Under the pieces are notes generated by a model that saw only the letters and a list, made by a program, of their open reading frames with translations, did no database searches and had not been told where the DNA came from. A stretch of DNA of 51,880 nucleotides. It comes from Desulfobacterales bacterium (GTDB lineage: Bacteria; Desulfobacterota; Desulfobacteria; Desulfobacterales; JARGFK01). Positions 35,784 to 43,883 of the stretch are shown here, piece by piece. The DNA is taken from positions 1 through 51,880 of the forward strand of contig JARGFK010000022.1 of assembly GCA_029211065.1 (NCBI GenBank), in the 5' to 3' direction. The position numbers and the translations under genes were made by a program. How positions within the stretch are numbered: the stretch's first letter is position 1; the number at the start of each line of letters is the position of its first letter.

Positions 35784-36884
35784 TTGCCGCCGGCAAAATT
35801 ATTAATTGACGCGCAGGTTCTTCATTTCCCGGAAGTCCGCTCTATCAAGGACCGGCTGAAGATTCCTTCTGAAATTATCACGGATCCAAAGAAAATGTTT
35901 CATTCGTTTCTTTGCGCCGATGATCCGGTCCATGCGGGAAAACAAGCACTTTATCTGACGCAAAACAGAGGGGCATTCATCCGAGACTGCCCGGGTACGC
36001 GTGCCTATCAATGCTGCGGTTATAAAATTCTGCACATCGGTTCCTTTTGCAATATGGATTGCTCCTATTGCATCCTGCAATCCTATTTTCATCCCCCCCT
36101 GCTTCAATATTTTGTAAACAAAAACGACCTGCTGAAAGAACTGGAAGGGGTGTTTGCTGAAAAAACAGTCAGCAGGGTAGGGACCGGTGAATTCACCGAC
36201 AGCTTGATCTGGGATGCCTGGAGTGATCTCAATCGCCGGTTGATTGAAAAATTTTCAGCGCAGCGCCATGCCGTGCTGGAATTAAAAACCAAAACCATTG
36301 CGATTGACCGGTTAAAGCGGCTGAGGCACAATCGGAAAACCATCATCTCCTGGTCGCTCAACTCACCCGGGATTATTCGTAGCGAAGAACGTCGAACCGC
36401 TCCACTTACCGCAAGGCTCAAGGCCGCTGCAACGTGTCAGGACTGGGGATATCCATTGGGTTTTCATCTGGATCCCTTGATTATCTACGATGGCTGTCAA
36501 AATGACTACCGTCAAGTGATAGAACAGCTCTTTTCGTATGTTTCCGCTGAAAACATCGCCTGGATCAGCATGGGCTCTTTTCGATTTATGCCGGCATTAA
36601 AACCGATTGTCCATAAACGATTTCCCGATTCGAAAATCATTTATGGAGAATTCATTTCCGGACTCGATGCCAAAATGCGCTATTTCCAACCCCTGCGGAT
36701 TGAACTCTATCGTAAAGTCGTTGGGTGGATCAGAGCGCGGGCGCCCCAGGCAATGATCTACCTGTGCATGGAAAGCGATGCCGTCTGGAAACAGTCGTTC
36801 GGATTTATTCCCTCGGAAAGGGGCGGATTGGCCCAAATGCTGGACGCGAGCGCCGTAAAGCTGTGTAACCTTTCTGTCAGTTGA
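35784..36884 (+). CDS. Spore photoproduct lyase-like radical SAM protein
   Basis: A 366-residue radical SAM protein related to spore photoproduct lyase. The cluster motif is CNMDCSYC, a CxxxCxxC loop at about residues 89-96, preceded by CCGYKILHIGSF. This matches SPL family sequences. Other conserved parts are GTGEFTDSL (about 132-140) and SWSLNSPGII (about 187-196). Spore-formers use SPL to repair UV thymine dimers in spores. This window gives no sign of sporulation, so it may repair another lesion or have another substrate. The chosen start is TTG 35784, 13 bp after the previous gene; AAAGGG is about 10 bases upstream. Confidence 0.82.
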   Translation: MPPAKLLIDAQVLHFPEVRSIKDRLKIPSEIITDPKKMFHSFLCADDPVHAGKQALYLTQNRGAFIRDCPGTRAYQCCGYKILHIGSFCNMDCSYCILQSYFHPPLLQYFVNKNDLLKELEGVFAEKTVSRVGTGEFTDSLIWDAWSDLNRRLIEKFSAQRHAVLELKTKTIAIDRLKRLRHNRKTIISWSLNSPGIIRSEERRTAPLTARLKAAATCQDWGYPLGFHLDPLIIYDGCQNDYRQVIEQLFSYVSAENIAWISMGSFRFMPALKPIVHKRFPDSKIIYGEFISGLDAKMRYFQPLRIELYRKVVGWIRARAPQAMIYLCMESDAVWKQSFGFIPSERGGLAQMLDASAVKLCNLSVS

Positions 36885-36951
36885 TGAATGCTTACGGTAC
36901 AGTAAATATCCGACCTCAGAGGGAAGCTTTCTTGGATTTTCATACACTTAC

Positions 36952-37018
36952 TGAAATTCCAACCATCAAATTCCAAATATCAAACAAATTCCAATGACCA
37001 AAATTCAAAAATTCAAAC
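36952..37018. repeat. AT-rich CAAATTCCAA-type repeat spacer
   Basis: The spacer before the nuclease gene is a string of short near-repeats: AAATTCCAA, CAAATTCCAAATAT, CAAATTCCAA, AAAATTCAAAAATTCAAA. All bases are strongly purine/AT biased. It resembles low-complexity intergenic repeats seen in other environmental genomes. No hairpin or promoter was identified within it. Confidence 0.55.
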
Positions 37019-37046
37019 CTTGAGACTTGTTTAAGGAAATTTGTGA

Positions 37047-37694
37047 ATGAAATTAAGGATTGCCGCTTACTTTATTATCGCTTTCCTTGGCATCATTTTA
37101 TTCCAGGGCGGTTATGCCCGGGCAGAAACGACGGCTTATGTGCGCTGGGTGGATGACGGGGATACCATTGTTTTGGCAGACGGTCGGCGTATCCGCTATA
37201 TCGGCATCAATACGCCGGAAATCGGAAACGCTGACAAAAAGCCGGAATTGCTGGGCCCTGAAGCCAAAAACTTCAACAAGCAAATGGTATTTCAAACATA
37301 TGTACGATTGGAGTTCGACAAGGAAAGAATTGATCACTACGGCAGAAATCTTGCTTATATTTTCGGCCCGGCGGACATTTTTATCAACAAAGAGATACTC
37401 CACCGCGGATACGGGCATTACCTGTATCGTTATCCGAATATCAGGTATCACGCAATTCTATTGGAAGCCCAACAATCGGCAATGAAAGCTGAAAAGGGGA
37501 TCTGGCGAGACTGGAAAGAAACGGAAGGACATTATATCGGCCATAAAGGGTCCCGTCGATTTCATATGGACAACTGCCCCTTGGCCCAAAATATTTCACC
37601 GGAGAACAGAATCTATTTTACAAAACGGTGGGATGCTTTCTGGCAGGGGTATGCGCCTGCCAAGAATTGTCTGCCGGGAGGGCTTTCTCAATAG
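37047..37694 (+). CDS. Secreted thermonuclease-family nuclease
   Basis: A 215-residue protein with a signal peptide (about 1-26: positive start, hydrophobic core, AraAla-type cleavage near YARAET), so probably periplasmic or exported. The SNase domain (about 27-155) keeps the catalytic pattern: DDGDTIVL, RYIGINTPEIG (Arg and Glu near 50-59) and DHYGRNLAYIF (Arg about 100). The C-terminal tail (about 165-210) has a separate small domain with HMDNCPLAQNI and GYAPAKNC, Cys and His residues that recall a short metal-binding module seen after some SNase domains. Calcium-dependent DNA/RNA cleavage is expected. ATG 37047 has a weak upstream AAGGAAA. Confidence 0.85.
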   Translation: MKLRIAAYFIIAFLGIILFQGGYARAETTAYVRWVDDGDTIVLADGRRIRYIGINTPEIGNADKKPELLGPEAKNFNKQMVFQTYVRLEFDKERIDHYGRNLAYIFGPADIFINKEILHRGYGHYLYRYPNIRYHAILLEAQQSAMKAEKGIWRDWKETEGHYIGHKGSRRFHMDNCPLAQNISPENRIYFTKRWDAFWQGYAPAKNCLPGGLSQ

Positions 37695-37721
37695 ATACCC
37701 CCGGTTTGCCCGGGGGTATCT
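37693..37721. terminator. Bidirectional hairpin between nuclease and EF-G2 genes
   Basis: A perfect 12-bp stem (37693-37704 with 37710-37721, AGATACCCCCGG and complement) with a TTTGC loop lies between two convergent genes; its left arm touches the nuclease stop codon. T-tracts are poor, so it is a strong hairpin but not a textbook rho-independent terminator. Confidence 0.65.
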
Positions 37722-37722
37722 G

Positions 37723-39783
37723 TTATTCCTTGTCTTTATTGATTTCATCAATGATCTTCTGTGCCAGTTGCACCGGGACTTCATCATAATGAGAAAATTT
37801 CATGGAGAAAGTGCCCCTGCCGCCGGTCATGGAGTTCAGATCCGGGGCATAGGTCAGAAACTCGGACATGGGAACATTCGCTTTAATCACCTGGCTTTTG
37901 CCCTGGCTGTCCATACCCAGCACGCGGCCCCTTCTGCTGTTCAGGTCTCCCATGATGTCTCCCATGTATTCTTCCGACGTAATAATGGAAACTTCCATGA
38001 TCGGTTCCAGCAGAACCGGATTTGCTTCGGTCGTCGCTTTTTTAAATGCGAGTGACCCGGCTATTTTAAATGCCATTTCAGAAGAATCTACGGCATGAAA
38101 CGATCCGTCATCTAAAGTCGCCCTGAAATCAACGCACGGAAATCCTGCCAGCACCCCTCTTTGGGCCGATTCAATAATCCCTTTTTCAACGGCCGGAATA
38201 TAGGTCTTGGGGATCGCCCCGCCGACGATGGCGTCAACATACTCAAAGCCTTTTCCCCGGGGCAACGGTTCAAACTGGACCCAGCAGTCGCCGAACTGGC
38301 CATGGCCGCCGGTTTGTTTTTTGTGGCGACCCTGAACCCGCACTTTTTTCTTGATGGTTTCCCTGTAGGGGACCTTGGGTTTATTCAACAACACTTCCAC
38401 ATTAAATTTTCGCTTTAGCTTTTCAATTGTTGCTTCAATATGAACCTGACCCATGCCGGACAACAAAATTTCTTTTGTTTCGGAATTGCGATCAAGTTTC
38501 AAGGCGACATCTTCTTCAAGGAGTTTTGCCAAGGAGCTGTAAATTTTGTCTTCATCTCCCCTGGAATTCGGTTCAACTGCAAAAGTGATCAGGGAGGGAA
38601 GGGGTTCCACGGATTTGAATTTTATTTTATTGCTTTCATCACAGAGCGTATCGCCGGTTACGGTTTCTTTCAACTTGGCCACAGCAACAATATCCCCGGG
38701 GCCGGCCCCCGTTATCTGTTTTTGCTCTTTTCCGGATAGTCGCAACAACTGTGTAAAGCGCTCTCTATTTTCTTTATTCATGTTGTAGAAACTGCCATCC
38801 CCCTCCAGCTTTCCCGAGATGATTTTAAAAACCGAAAGGCGACCGGAATAGGGATCGGCGATGGTTTTAAAAACAAAAGCCGAAAAAGGGGCATCCGGGT
38901 CGGGGGTGCGCTCTATCTCGTTGCCGGCCGGATCCGCACCCGTTTTGGCGGCTCTGTCCAGGGGCGAGGGCAGACAGCTACCGATAAAATCCATTAACAG
39001 ATCGATACCGATATTGCGGGTGGCCGAGCCGCACAGAACCGGCACAAAAATTTGCGCCAAAGTGCCGGCCCGGAGGGCTGTCTTTATTTCGTTATCGGTT
39101 AATGCTTCGCCTTCAAGATATTTTTCGACCAGGGTATCATCGGCCTCAGCTATGTTTTCAATCAGTGCTTCCCGTTCGGCAGCCGCCTGATCTTTCATGT
39201 CGGCAGGAACTTCGGTTGGAACGCCCTTCCCGTCGGCATCATATAAATACGCCTTCATGCTGATCAGGTCTACAACCCCCTTGAATTCGGATTCCTTTCC
39301 GATGGGAAGCTGAAGGATTATCGGTTTGGGGGTGAATATTTTCTTAATATCTTCAAATGTCCGTGAAAAATCTGCCCTTTCACGGTCCAGCTTGTTCGTG
39401 AAGATTACCCTCGGCAAATCGAAATCGTCGGCAAAGCTCCACGCCAATTCTGTTTGGACTTTTACGCCGTCCACGGCATCAATAACCACAACAGCCGCAT
39501 CAGCAGCCTGCATGCAAAACTTGGTGTCGCAAAAAAAGTTTTGATCACCCGGCGTGTCAATAATATTGATGGTATATTTATTCCAGCTGAACTGATGAAA
39601 CGCACTGCTGATGCTGATCTGGCGTTTAAGCTCTTCCGGTTCGAAATCCATGGCGGTATTCCCATCCTCAACACGACCCTGTCGGTTGAGTATTCCGGCA
39701 TTGAAAAGCATGACTTCTGCCAGTGACGTTTTACCGGCGCCGCCATGGGCGATTAGAGCGATACTTCTTAATTTTTCAACCAT
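37723..39783 (-). CDS. fusA2: EF-G2-type translational GTPase
   Basis: A 686-residue elongation factor G paralogue with all five EF-G domains. The P-loop reads AHGGAGKTS (about 12-20), not the AHIDAGKTT of canonical EF-G, which marks the EF-G2 group. DTPGDQNF (G3, about 76-83) and TNKLDRE (G4, about 129-135) are present. Domain IV begins near YRETIKKKV, with a glycine-rich GRHKKQTGGHGQFGD loop (about 463-477). The extreme C-terminus TGGRGTFSMKFSHYDEVP matches EF-G domain V. EF-G2 proteins may serve ribosome recycling or stress rather than normal translocation, which is family knowledge. Minus strand, convergent with the nuclease. Confidence 0.88.
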   Translation of the reverse strand: MVEKLRSIALIAHGGAGKTSLAEVMLFNAGILNRQGRVEDGNTAMDFEPEELKRQISISSAFHQFSWNKYTINIIDTPGDQNFFCDTKFCMQAADAAVVVIDAVDGVKVQTELAWSFADDFDLPRVIFTNKLDRERADFSRTFEDIKKIFTPKPIILQLPIGKESEFKGVVDLISMKAYLYDADGKGVPTEVPADMKDQAAAEREALIENIAEADDTLVEKYLEGEALTDNEIKTALRAGTLAQIFVPVLCGSATRNIGIDLLMDFIGSCLPSPLDRAAKTGADPAGNEIERTPDPDAPFSAFVFKTIADPYSGRLSVFKIISGKLEGDGSFYNMNKENRERFTQLLRLSGKEQKQITGAGPGDIVAVAKLKETVTGDTLCDESNKIKFKSVEPLPSLITFAVEPNSRGDEDKIYSSLAKLLEEDVALKLDRNSETKEILLSGMGQVHIEATIEKLKRKFNVEVLLNKPKVPYRETIKKKVRVQGRHKKQTGGHGQFGDCWVQFEPLPRGKGFEYVDAIVGGAIPKTYIPAVEKGIIESAQRGVLAGFPCVDFRATLDDGSFHAVDSSEMAFKIAGSLAFKKATTEANPVLLEPIMEVSIITSEEYMGDIMGDLNSRRGRVLGMDSQGKSQVIKANVPMSEFLTYAPDLNSMTGGRGTFSMKFSHYDEVPVQLAQKIIDEINKDKE

Positions 39784-39904
39784 ATCTATTACTTATGCTC
39801 CTCTCTATTTGGAATTTTGTTTAGTCTGATGATATCACTTCGATGAATTTTAGATTCATCCTTCTATATAGTTGCGCGGAAAAAATCAAGACTAAAAACC
39901 GAAT

Positions 39905-40657
39905 CTATTCAACAGCCGATGTTTCAGATGAAGTTAATAAGAAAAAAAATTCCCGGTTTCCTTTGGGTCCCAGAATCGGCGAGGGCATCGTAGCCTTACA
40001 TATCAGGTCGATCGTTTTAAAAAAACCGGCCAAATTTTCGATAACGTCCTGATGTTGGGACGGGTCCCGCACAACCCCGCCTTTGCCGACATTGCCTTTA
40101 CCGACTTCAAACTGGGGTTTTATCAGCGCAAGAATTCGGCCTTCTTTTTTTAAAAACTTTAAGACTGCCGGGACAACAATTTTCAGCGATATAAAAGAAA
40201 CGTCGATGGCAATCAGATCAACCAGGCAGGGAAGGGCGCTTGCCGGCATATGCCGGATGTTTGTCCGCTCCAGGACGGTGACCCGTGAATCCTGTCGCAA
40301 TGCCCAAGCCAGCTGGCCATATCCAACGTCAACGGAAAAAACGTGCTTGGCCCCATGCTGGAGCAAACAGTCGGTAAAACCACCGGTGGATGCACCCACG
40401 TCCAGGCAAACCAGGCCGCTTGTCGAAACCTTTAGCAGGGACAGGGCCTCTTCAAGCTTCAATCCTCCCCGGCTGACATAAGGGTGGTCCTGGCCTTTGA
40501 CAACAATATCTTCAGTGTCCGTAACGAGTGTGCCGGGTTTGTCGACTTTTGTTCTGTTTACCAGGACGCTGCCCGACATGATCAAGGCCCGGGCACGCTG
40601 CCGGCTTTGGACCAAACCTTTTTCCACAAGAACCAGGTCAAGTCTTTTTTTTGACAT
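39905..40657 (-). CDS. tlyA: TlyA family rRNA 2'-O-methyltransferase
   Basis: A 250-residue protein with an N-terminal S4 RNA-binding domain (about 3-65, RLDLVLVEKGLVQSRQRARALI) and an FtsJ-like methyltransferase domain (about 80-250). The SAM pocket is LDVGASTGGFTDCLLQHGA (about 90-108). Catalytic Lys-Asp-Lys-Glu set: KPQFEVG carries the second Lys. TlyA methylates 16S and 23S rRNA cytidines and was long listed as hemolysin. The ATG at 40657 overlaps the dxs stop codon (TGATG); a TTG one codon upstream is the alternative. Dxs-tlyA pairing is common in this phylum. Confidence 0.92.
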   Translation of the reverse strand: MSKKRLDLVLVEKGLVQSRQRARALIMSGSVLVNRTKVDKPGTLVTDTEDIVVKGQDHPYVSRGGLKLEEALSLLKVSTSGLVCLDVGASTGGFTDCLLQHGAKHVFSVDVGYGQLAWALRQDSRVTVLERTNIRHMPASALPCLVDLIAIDVSFISLKIVVPAVLKFLKKEGRILALIKPQFEVGKGNVGKGGVVRDPSQHQDVIENLAGFFKTIDLICKATMPSPILGPKGNREFFFLLTSSETSAVE

Positions 40658-42531
40658 CAAGCCCCTAACAGTTTTTGAGCTGCCGTCAAAATCCCCTGGG
40701 CGTCTAAACCGTATTTTGACCTGAGAAGCCCCTGGGGTCCGTGTTCGACATAAGTGTCCGGGATCCCAATTCGTTCCAGTCGATAGTTCATGGCGCCGTT
40801 ATCGCTTAGACACTCCAAAACGGCACTTCCAAAACCACCCTGACGGACATGTTCTTCAACTGTAATGACGTTGGGGATCTTTGCGGTCAAAGCACAAATC
40901 AAATCCGTATCCAATGGTTTGAGAAAGCGACAGTTGACCACCGTTGCAAAAATACCTTTTTCTGACAGCATGTGATGTGCTTCCAGCGCATCGGCGACCG
41001 GCCGGCCGATTGCAAGGATAAGAATATCGTCCCCTTGGGTTAAAATTTCAGCTTTGCCGATGGTCAAGGGCTTAAGCTCCTCGTCCAATAAGGCCCCGGT
41101 CCCTGATCCGCGGGGATAGCGAACAGCTGCAGGGCCCTTGTATTCGATGGCGGTAAGGAGCATCCGGCGCAGTTCATTTTCATCTTTTGGAGACATGACG
41201 ATCATATTGGGCAGGCTTCTCAAATAGGAAAAATCAAACAGTCCGTGGTGGGTAGGGCCGTCTTCGCCGACAATTCCCCCCCTATCAACGGCAAAAACCA
41301 CCGGCAGGTTCTCCAGGCAAACATCATGGACAATCTGGTCATAGGCGCGTTGGAGAAAGGTTGAATAAATAGCCACAACCGGCTTTAGGCCCTCAGTGGC
41401 GATGCCGGCGGCAAAGAGCACCCCGTGCTGCTCAGCGATTCCGACGTCAAAAAACCGATCCGGAAACATTTGGGAAAACTTCATAAGACCGGTGCCTTCC
41501 GGCATGGCTGCGGTAACCGCCACGATGGAAGGATTGGTTTGGGCCAGCTGCACCATGGTATCGCCAAATACGTTGGTGTAGGTGGGGATGATCTTTTCGC
41601 CGGTGATACAGTTTCCGGTCTCGACCTCAAAGCATCCGACGCCATGAAAGTAAACCGGATTTTTTTCGGCAGGGGGGTACCCCTTTCCTTTATGCGTCGT
41701 AATATGCAGCAGCACAGGTTCGTTTAGATGTTTGATATTATTCAGTATGTCTATAAGATGGTTGAGCCTGTGACCGTTAATGGGGCCAAAGTACTCAAAA
41801 TTAAACGCCTCGAATAACATTCCCGGCGTGATAAAGGTTTTAAATGATTCCTCACTGCGTTTGGCAAACTGGTAGATATCATCGCCGATTTTGGGTAATG
41901 ACTTTAAGAATTCTCCCAGTTCTTTTCTCAGTTCCTGAAGTTTTTTTGCTGAAAGCGTCCGGCTCAGAAATGATGACAATGCCCCTACATTGCGGGCGAT
42001 GGACATGTCGTTATCGTTTAGTATGACGATCAGATCCTTGTGAATATCTCCGGCCTGGTTCAACCCTTCATATGCAAGCCCGGCTGTCATCGAACCGTCA
42101 CCGATTATGGCAATTGTTTTGGCCGGATCGTTTTTAAGCCGCTTGGCACATGAAATTCCTATGCCGGCAGAAATGGAAGTGCTGCTGTGCCCGGTTGAAA
42201 AAGCATCAAACGGGCTTTCGTTCATGCGGGTAAAACCACTAATACCGCCGTGCTGTCGCAGGGTATGAAAACGCTCCCGTCGGCCGGTCAAGAGCTTGTG
42301 CGCGTAAGACTGGTGGCCGACATCCCAGATAATTTTGTCCTCCGGGGCATTGAATACATAGTGAACGGCAATGGCAAGTTCCACTGTACCCAGGCTGGAC
42401 GCCAGGTGGCCGCCGGTTTTGGATACAACCGCAACAATCTCTTTGCGAATTTCTGCTGCAAGTTTTGGAAGCTCGGATCGGGAAAGACGTTTTAAATCGT
42501 CCGGGGAATTAATCTGTTCCAGTAAACTCAA
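40657..42531 (-). CDS. dxs: 1-deoxy-D-xylulose-5-phosphate synthase
   Basis: A 624-residue thiamine-diphosphate enzyme that joins pyruvate and glyceraldehyde 3-phosphate, the first step of the MEP isoprenoid route. The ThDP motif is GDGSMTAGLAYEGLNQ (about 146-161) ending in LNDNDMSIA. The activating Glu is in IAEQHGVLFAAG (about 367-378), and DRGGIVGEDGPTHHG (about 414-428) is the conserved phosphate loop. Length is standard. The start is TTG 42531 with AAGGAGT about 11 bases upstream; no in-frame ATG fits the family N-terminus. It follows ispA after 122 bp. Confidence 0.96.
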   Translation of the reverse strand: MSLLEQINSPDDLKRLSRSELPKLAAEIRKEIVAVVSKTGGHLASSLGTVELAIAVHYVFNAPEDKIIWDVGHQSYAHKLLTGRRERFHTLRQHGGISGFTRMNESPFDAFSTGHSSTSISAGIGISCAKRLKNDPAKTIAIIGDGSMTAGLAYEGLNQAGDIHKDLIVILNDNDMSIARNVGALSSFLSRTLSAKKLQELRKELGEFLKSLPKIGDDIYQFAKRSEESFKTFITPGMLFEAFNFEYFGPINGHRLNHLIDILNNIKHLNEPVLLHITTHKGKGYPPAEKNPVYFHGVGCFEVETGNCITGEKIIPTYTNVFGDTMVQLAQTNPSIVAVTAAMPEGTGLMKFSQMFPDRFFDVGIAEQHGVLFAAGIATEGLKPVVAIYSTFLQRAYDQIVHDVCLENLPVVFAVDRGGIVGEDGPTHHGLFDFSYLRSLPNMIVMSPKDENELRRMLLTAIEYKGPAAVRYPRGSGTGALLDEELKPLTIGKAEILTQGDDILILAIGRPVADALEAHHMLSEKGIFATVVNCRFLKPLDTDLICALTAKIPNVITVEEHVRQGGFGSAVLECLSDNGAMNYRLERIGIPDTYVEHGPQGLLRSKYGLDAQGILTAAQKLLGA

Positions 42532-42653
42532 TGAATGACCGACTCCTTTTAGGTGAATTGTAAAAGATGAATCATAAATTCAAAAAAACGACTATCGTTT
42601 CATTTTGTTTCCGATCAATCAAACTATTATATAATATGAAGAACCGTATAAAG

Positions 42654-43538
42654 CTACTTTTTTCTTTTTACAACATAGTCTGCAATGGCGCGAAGGGGAT
42701 CCGATTTATCGTCAAACCCTTTGATGGATTGAATCGCATATCGGACCAGTTTTTCAGCGGTTTCAAAAGACTTGGAAACACCGATCAGGGCAGGATAGGT
42801 CGCTTTTTGGCGAAATTCATCCGTACCGGATGCTTTCCCGGTAACAGCCGGATCACCTTCGACGTTTAATATGTCGTCGGTTATCTGAAAAGCCAGGCCA
42901 ATATTTTTAGCATACCTGGACAGCTGATGCATTTGGGTGCGGGAAGCATCCGCGATAATGGCGCCGGTGCATATTGATGCCTCGATAAGGGCGCCGGTTT
43001 TTAACCGATAAATCTCTTTAAGATCCTTCAATGCCAGGGTGCGGCCTTCTGAAGCAATGTCCCGCATTTGTCCTGCAACCATCCCTTTGTGGCCGGCAGC
43101 CGTTGCAATGGTGTAAATAACTTGTAGGTATTGCGCCGTTTTTTTTTTACTATCGTCGGTTGAAAGTATCTGAAATGCCATCGTCAGCATGGCATCGCCG
43201 GCTAAAATGGCTGTGGCTTCATCAAAGGCCACATGACAGGTTTTTTTGCCTCTGCGCAAGTCGTCGTTATCCATTGCCGGCAAATCGTCATGTATCAGAG
43301 AATAGGTATGGATGAATTCGAGGGCGCAGGCGGCCCGCAGGGCTTCATGGGGTTTTCCGGCAACGGCGTCTGCGGCGGCCAAACACAAAATCGGTCGCAG
43401 CCTTTTTCCGCCGGCCATTATGGAATAGGACATGGCAGCGAGTATCCTGGGGGAAGCGGTGGATTCCAACAGAATTTGCCTGATTTCGCGATCAATTCGG
43501 GATCGCTTTTTTTTGAGGTAGGTTTCCAGGGGTAACAT
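42654..43538 (-). CDS. ispA: Farnesyl/geranyl diphosphate synthase (polyprenyl synthetase)
   Basis: A 294-residue short-chain trans-prenyltransferase. The two aspartate-rich motifs are HDDLPAMDNDDLRRG (FARM, about 83-97) and TDDILNVEGD (SARM, about 217-226), both of the DDxxD type. GGKRLRPIL (about 43-51) binds isopentenyl diphosphate. Length and the FARM sequence fit FPP or GPP synthases of the IspA group. It uses the C5 units made by the Dxs/IspF pathway. Order xseA-xseB-ispA-dxs, all on this strand, is a widely conserved operon. Confidence 0.93.
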   Translation of the reverse strand: MLPLETYLKKKRSRIDREIRQILLESTASPRILAAMSYSIMAGGKRLRPILCLAAADAVAGKPHEALRAACALEFIHTYSLIHDDLPAMDNDDLRRGKKTCHVAFDEATAILAGDAMLTMAFQILSTDDSKKKTAQYLQVIYTIATAAGHKGMVAGQMRDIASEGRTLALKDLKEIYRLKTGALIEASICTGAIIADASRTQMHQLSRYAKNIGLAFQITDDILNVEGDPAVTGKASGTDEFRQKATYPALIGVSKSFETAEKLVRYAIQSIKGFDDKSDPLRAIADYVVKRKK

Positions 43539-43640
43539 GAATTTTTATAATAACGATTCAAGTGGTTAGGATGAATTCCGCCGGATATGCGCTGGAAGCA
43601 ACACAGCCTACCGTCTATTCACCATCAATCTGTTACTTTG

Positions 43641-43883
43641 TTATGTTTCCTTTGAATCATTGCCAACGGTGAAAGGTTTTTCAATGATCTCACCGTCCTG
43701 GTCTTTTAACAAAATAGATATTTTTTGTTCAGTCTCATCCAGTATCTGGGAACACAGCTTTGAAAGTTGAATCCCTTCTTCAAACTTTTTCAAGGCTTTT
43801 TCAAGGGGCAGGTCGCCGGATTCCAATTCACGGACGATCTGTTCCAACTGCTTTAGTGATTGTTCAAATGTTTTTTTGGCCAT
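43641..43883 (-). CDS. xseB: Exodeoxyribonuclease VII small subunit
   Basis: An 80-residue helical protein, the small subunit of exonuclease VII, which degrades single-stranded DNA to short oligonucleotides. The family pattern is clear: FEQSLKQLEQIVRELESGDLPLEKAL followed by FEEGIQLSKLC (split across residues 5-43). The small subunit caps coiled-coil ends of XseA. Its ATG lies inside the 3' end of xseA (20 bp overlap), so the two are translationally coupled. Length is normal for the family (about 80). Confidence 0.95.
   Translation of the reverse strand: MAKKTFEQSLKQLEQIVRELESGDLPLEKALKKFEEGIQLSKLCSQILDETEQKISILLKDQDGEIIEKPFTVGNDSKET

Noticed and set aside
39842-39860. GATGAAT/ATTCATC hairpin upstream of EF-G2
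   Set aside because: Only 7 bp of AT-rich stem and no T-tract, so not supported as a terminator or operator.
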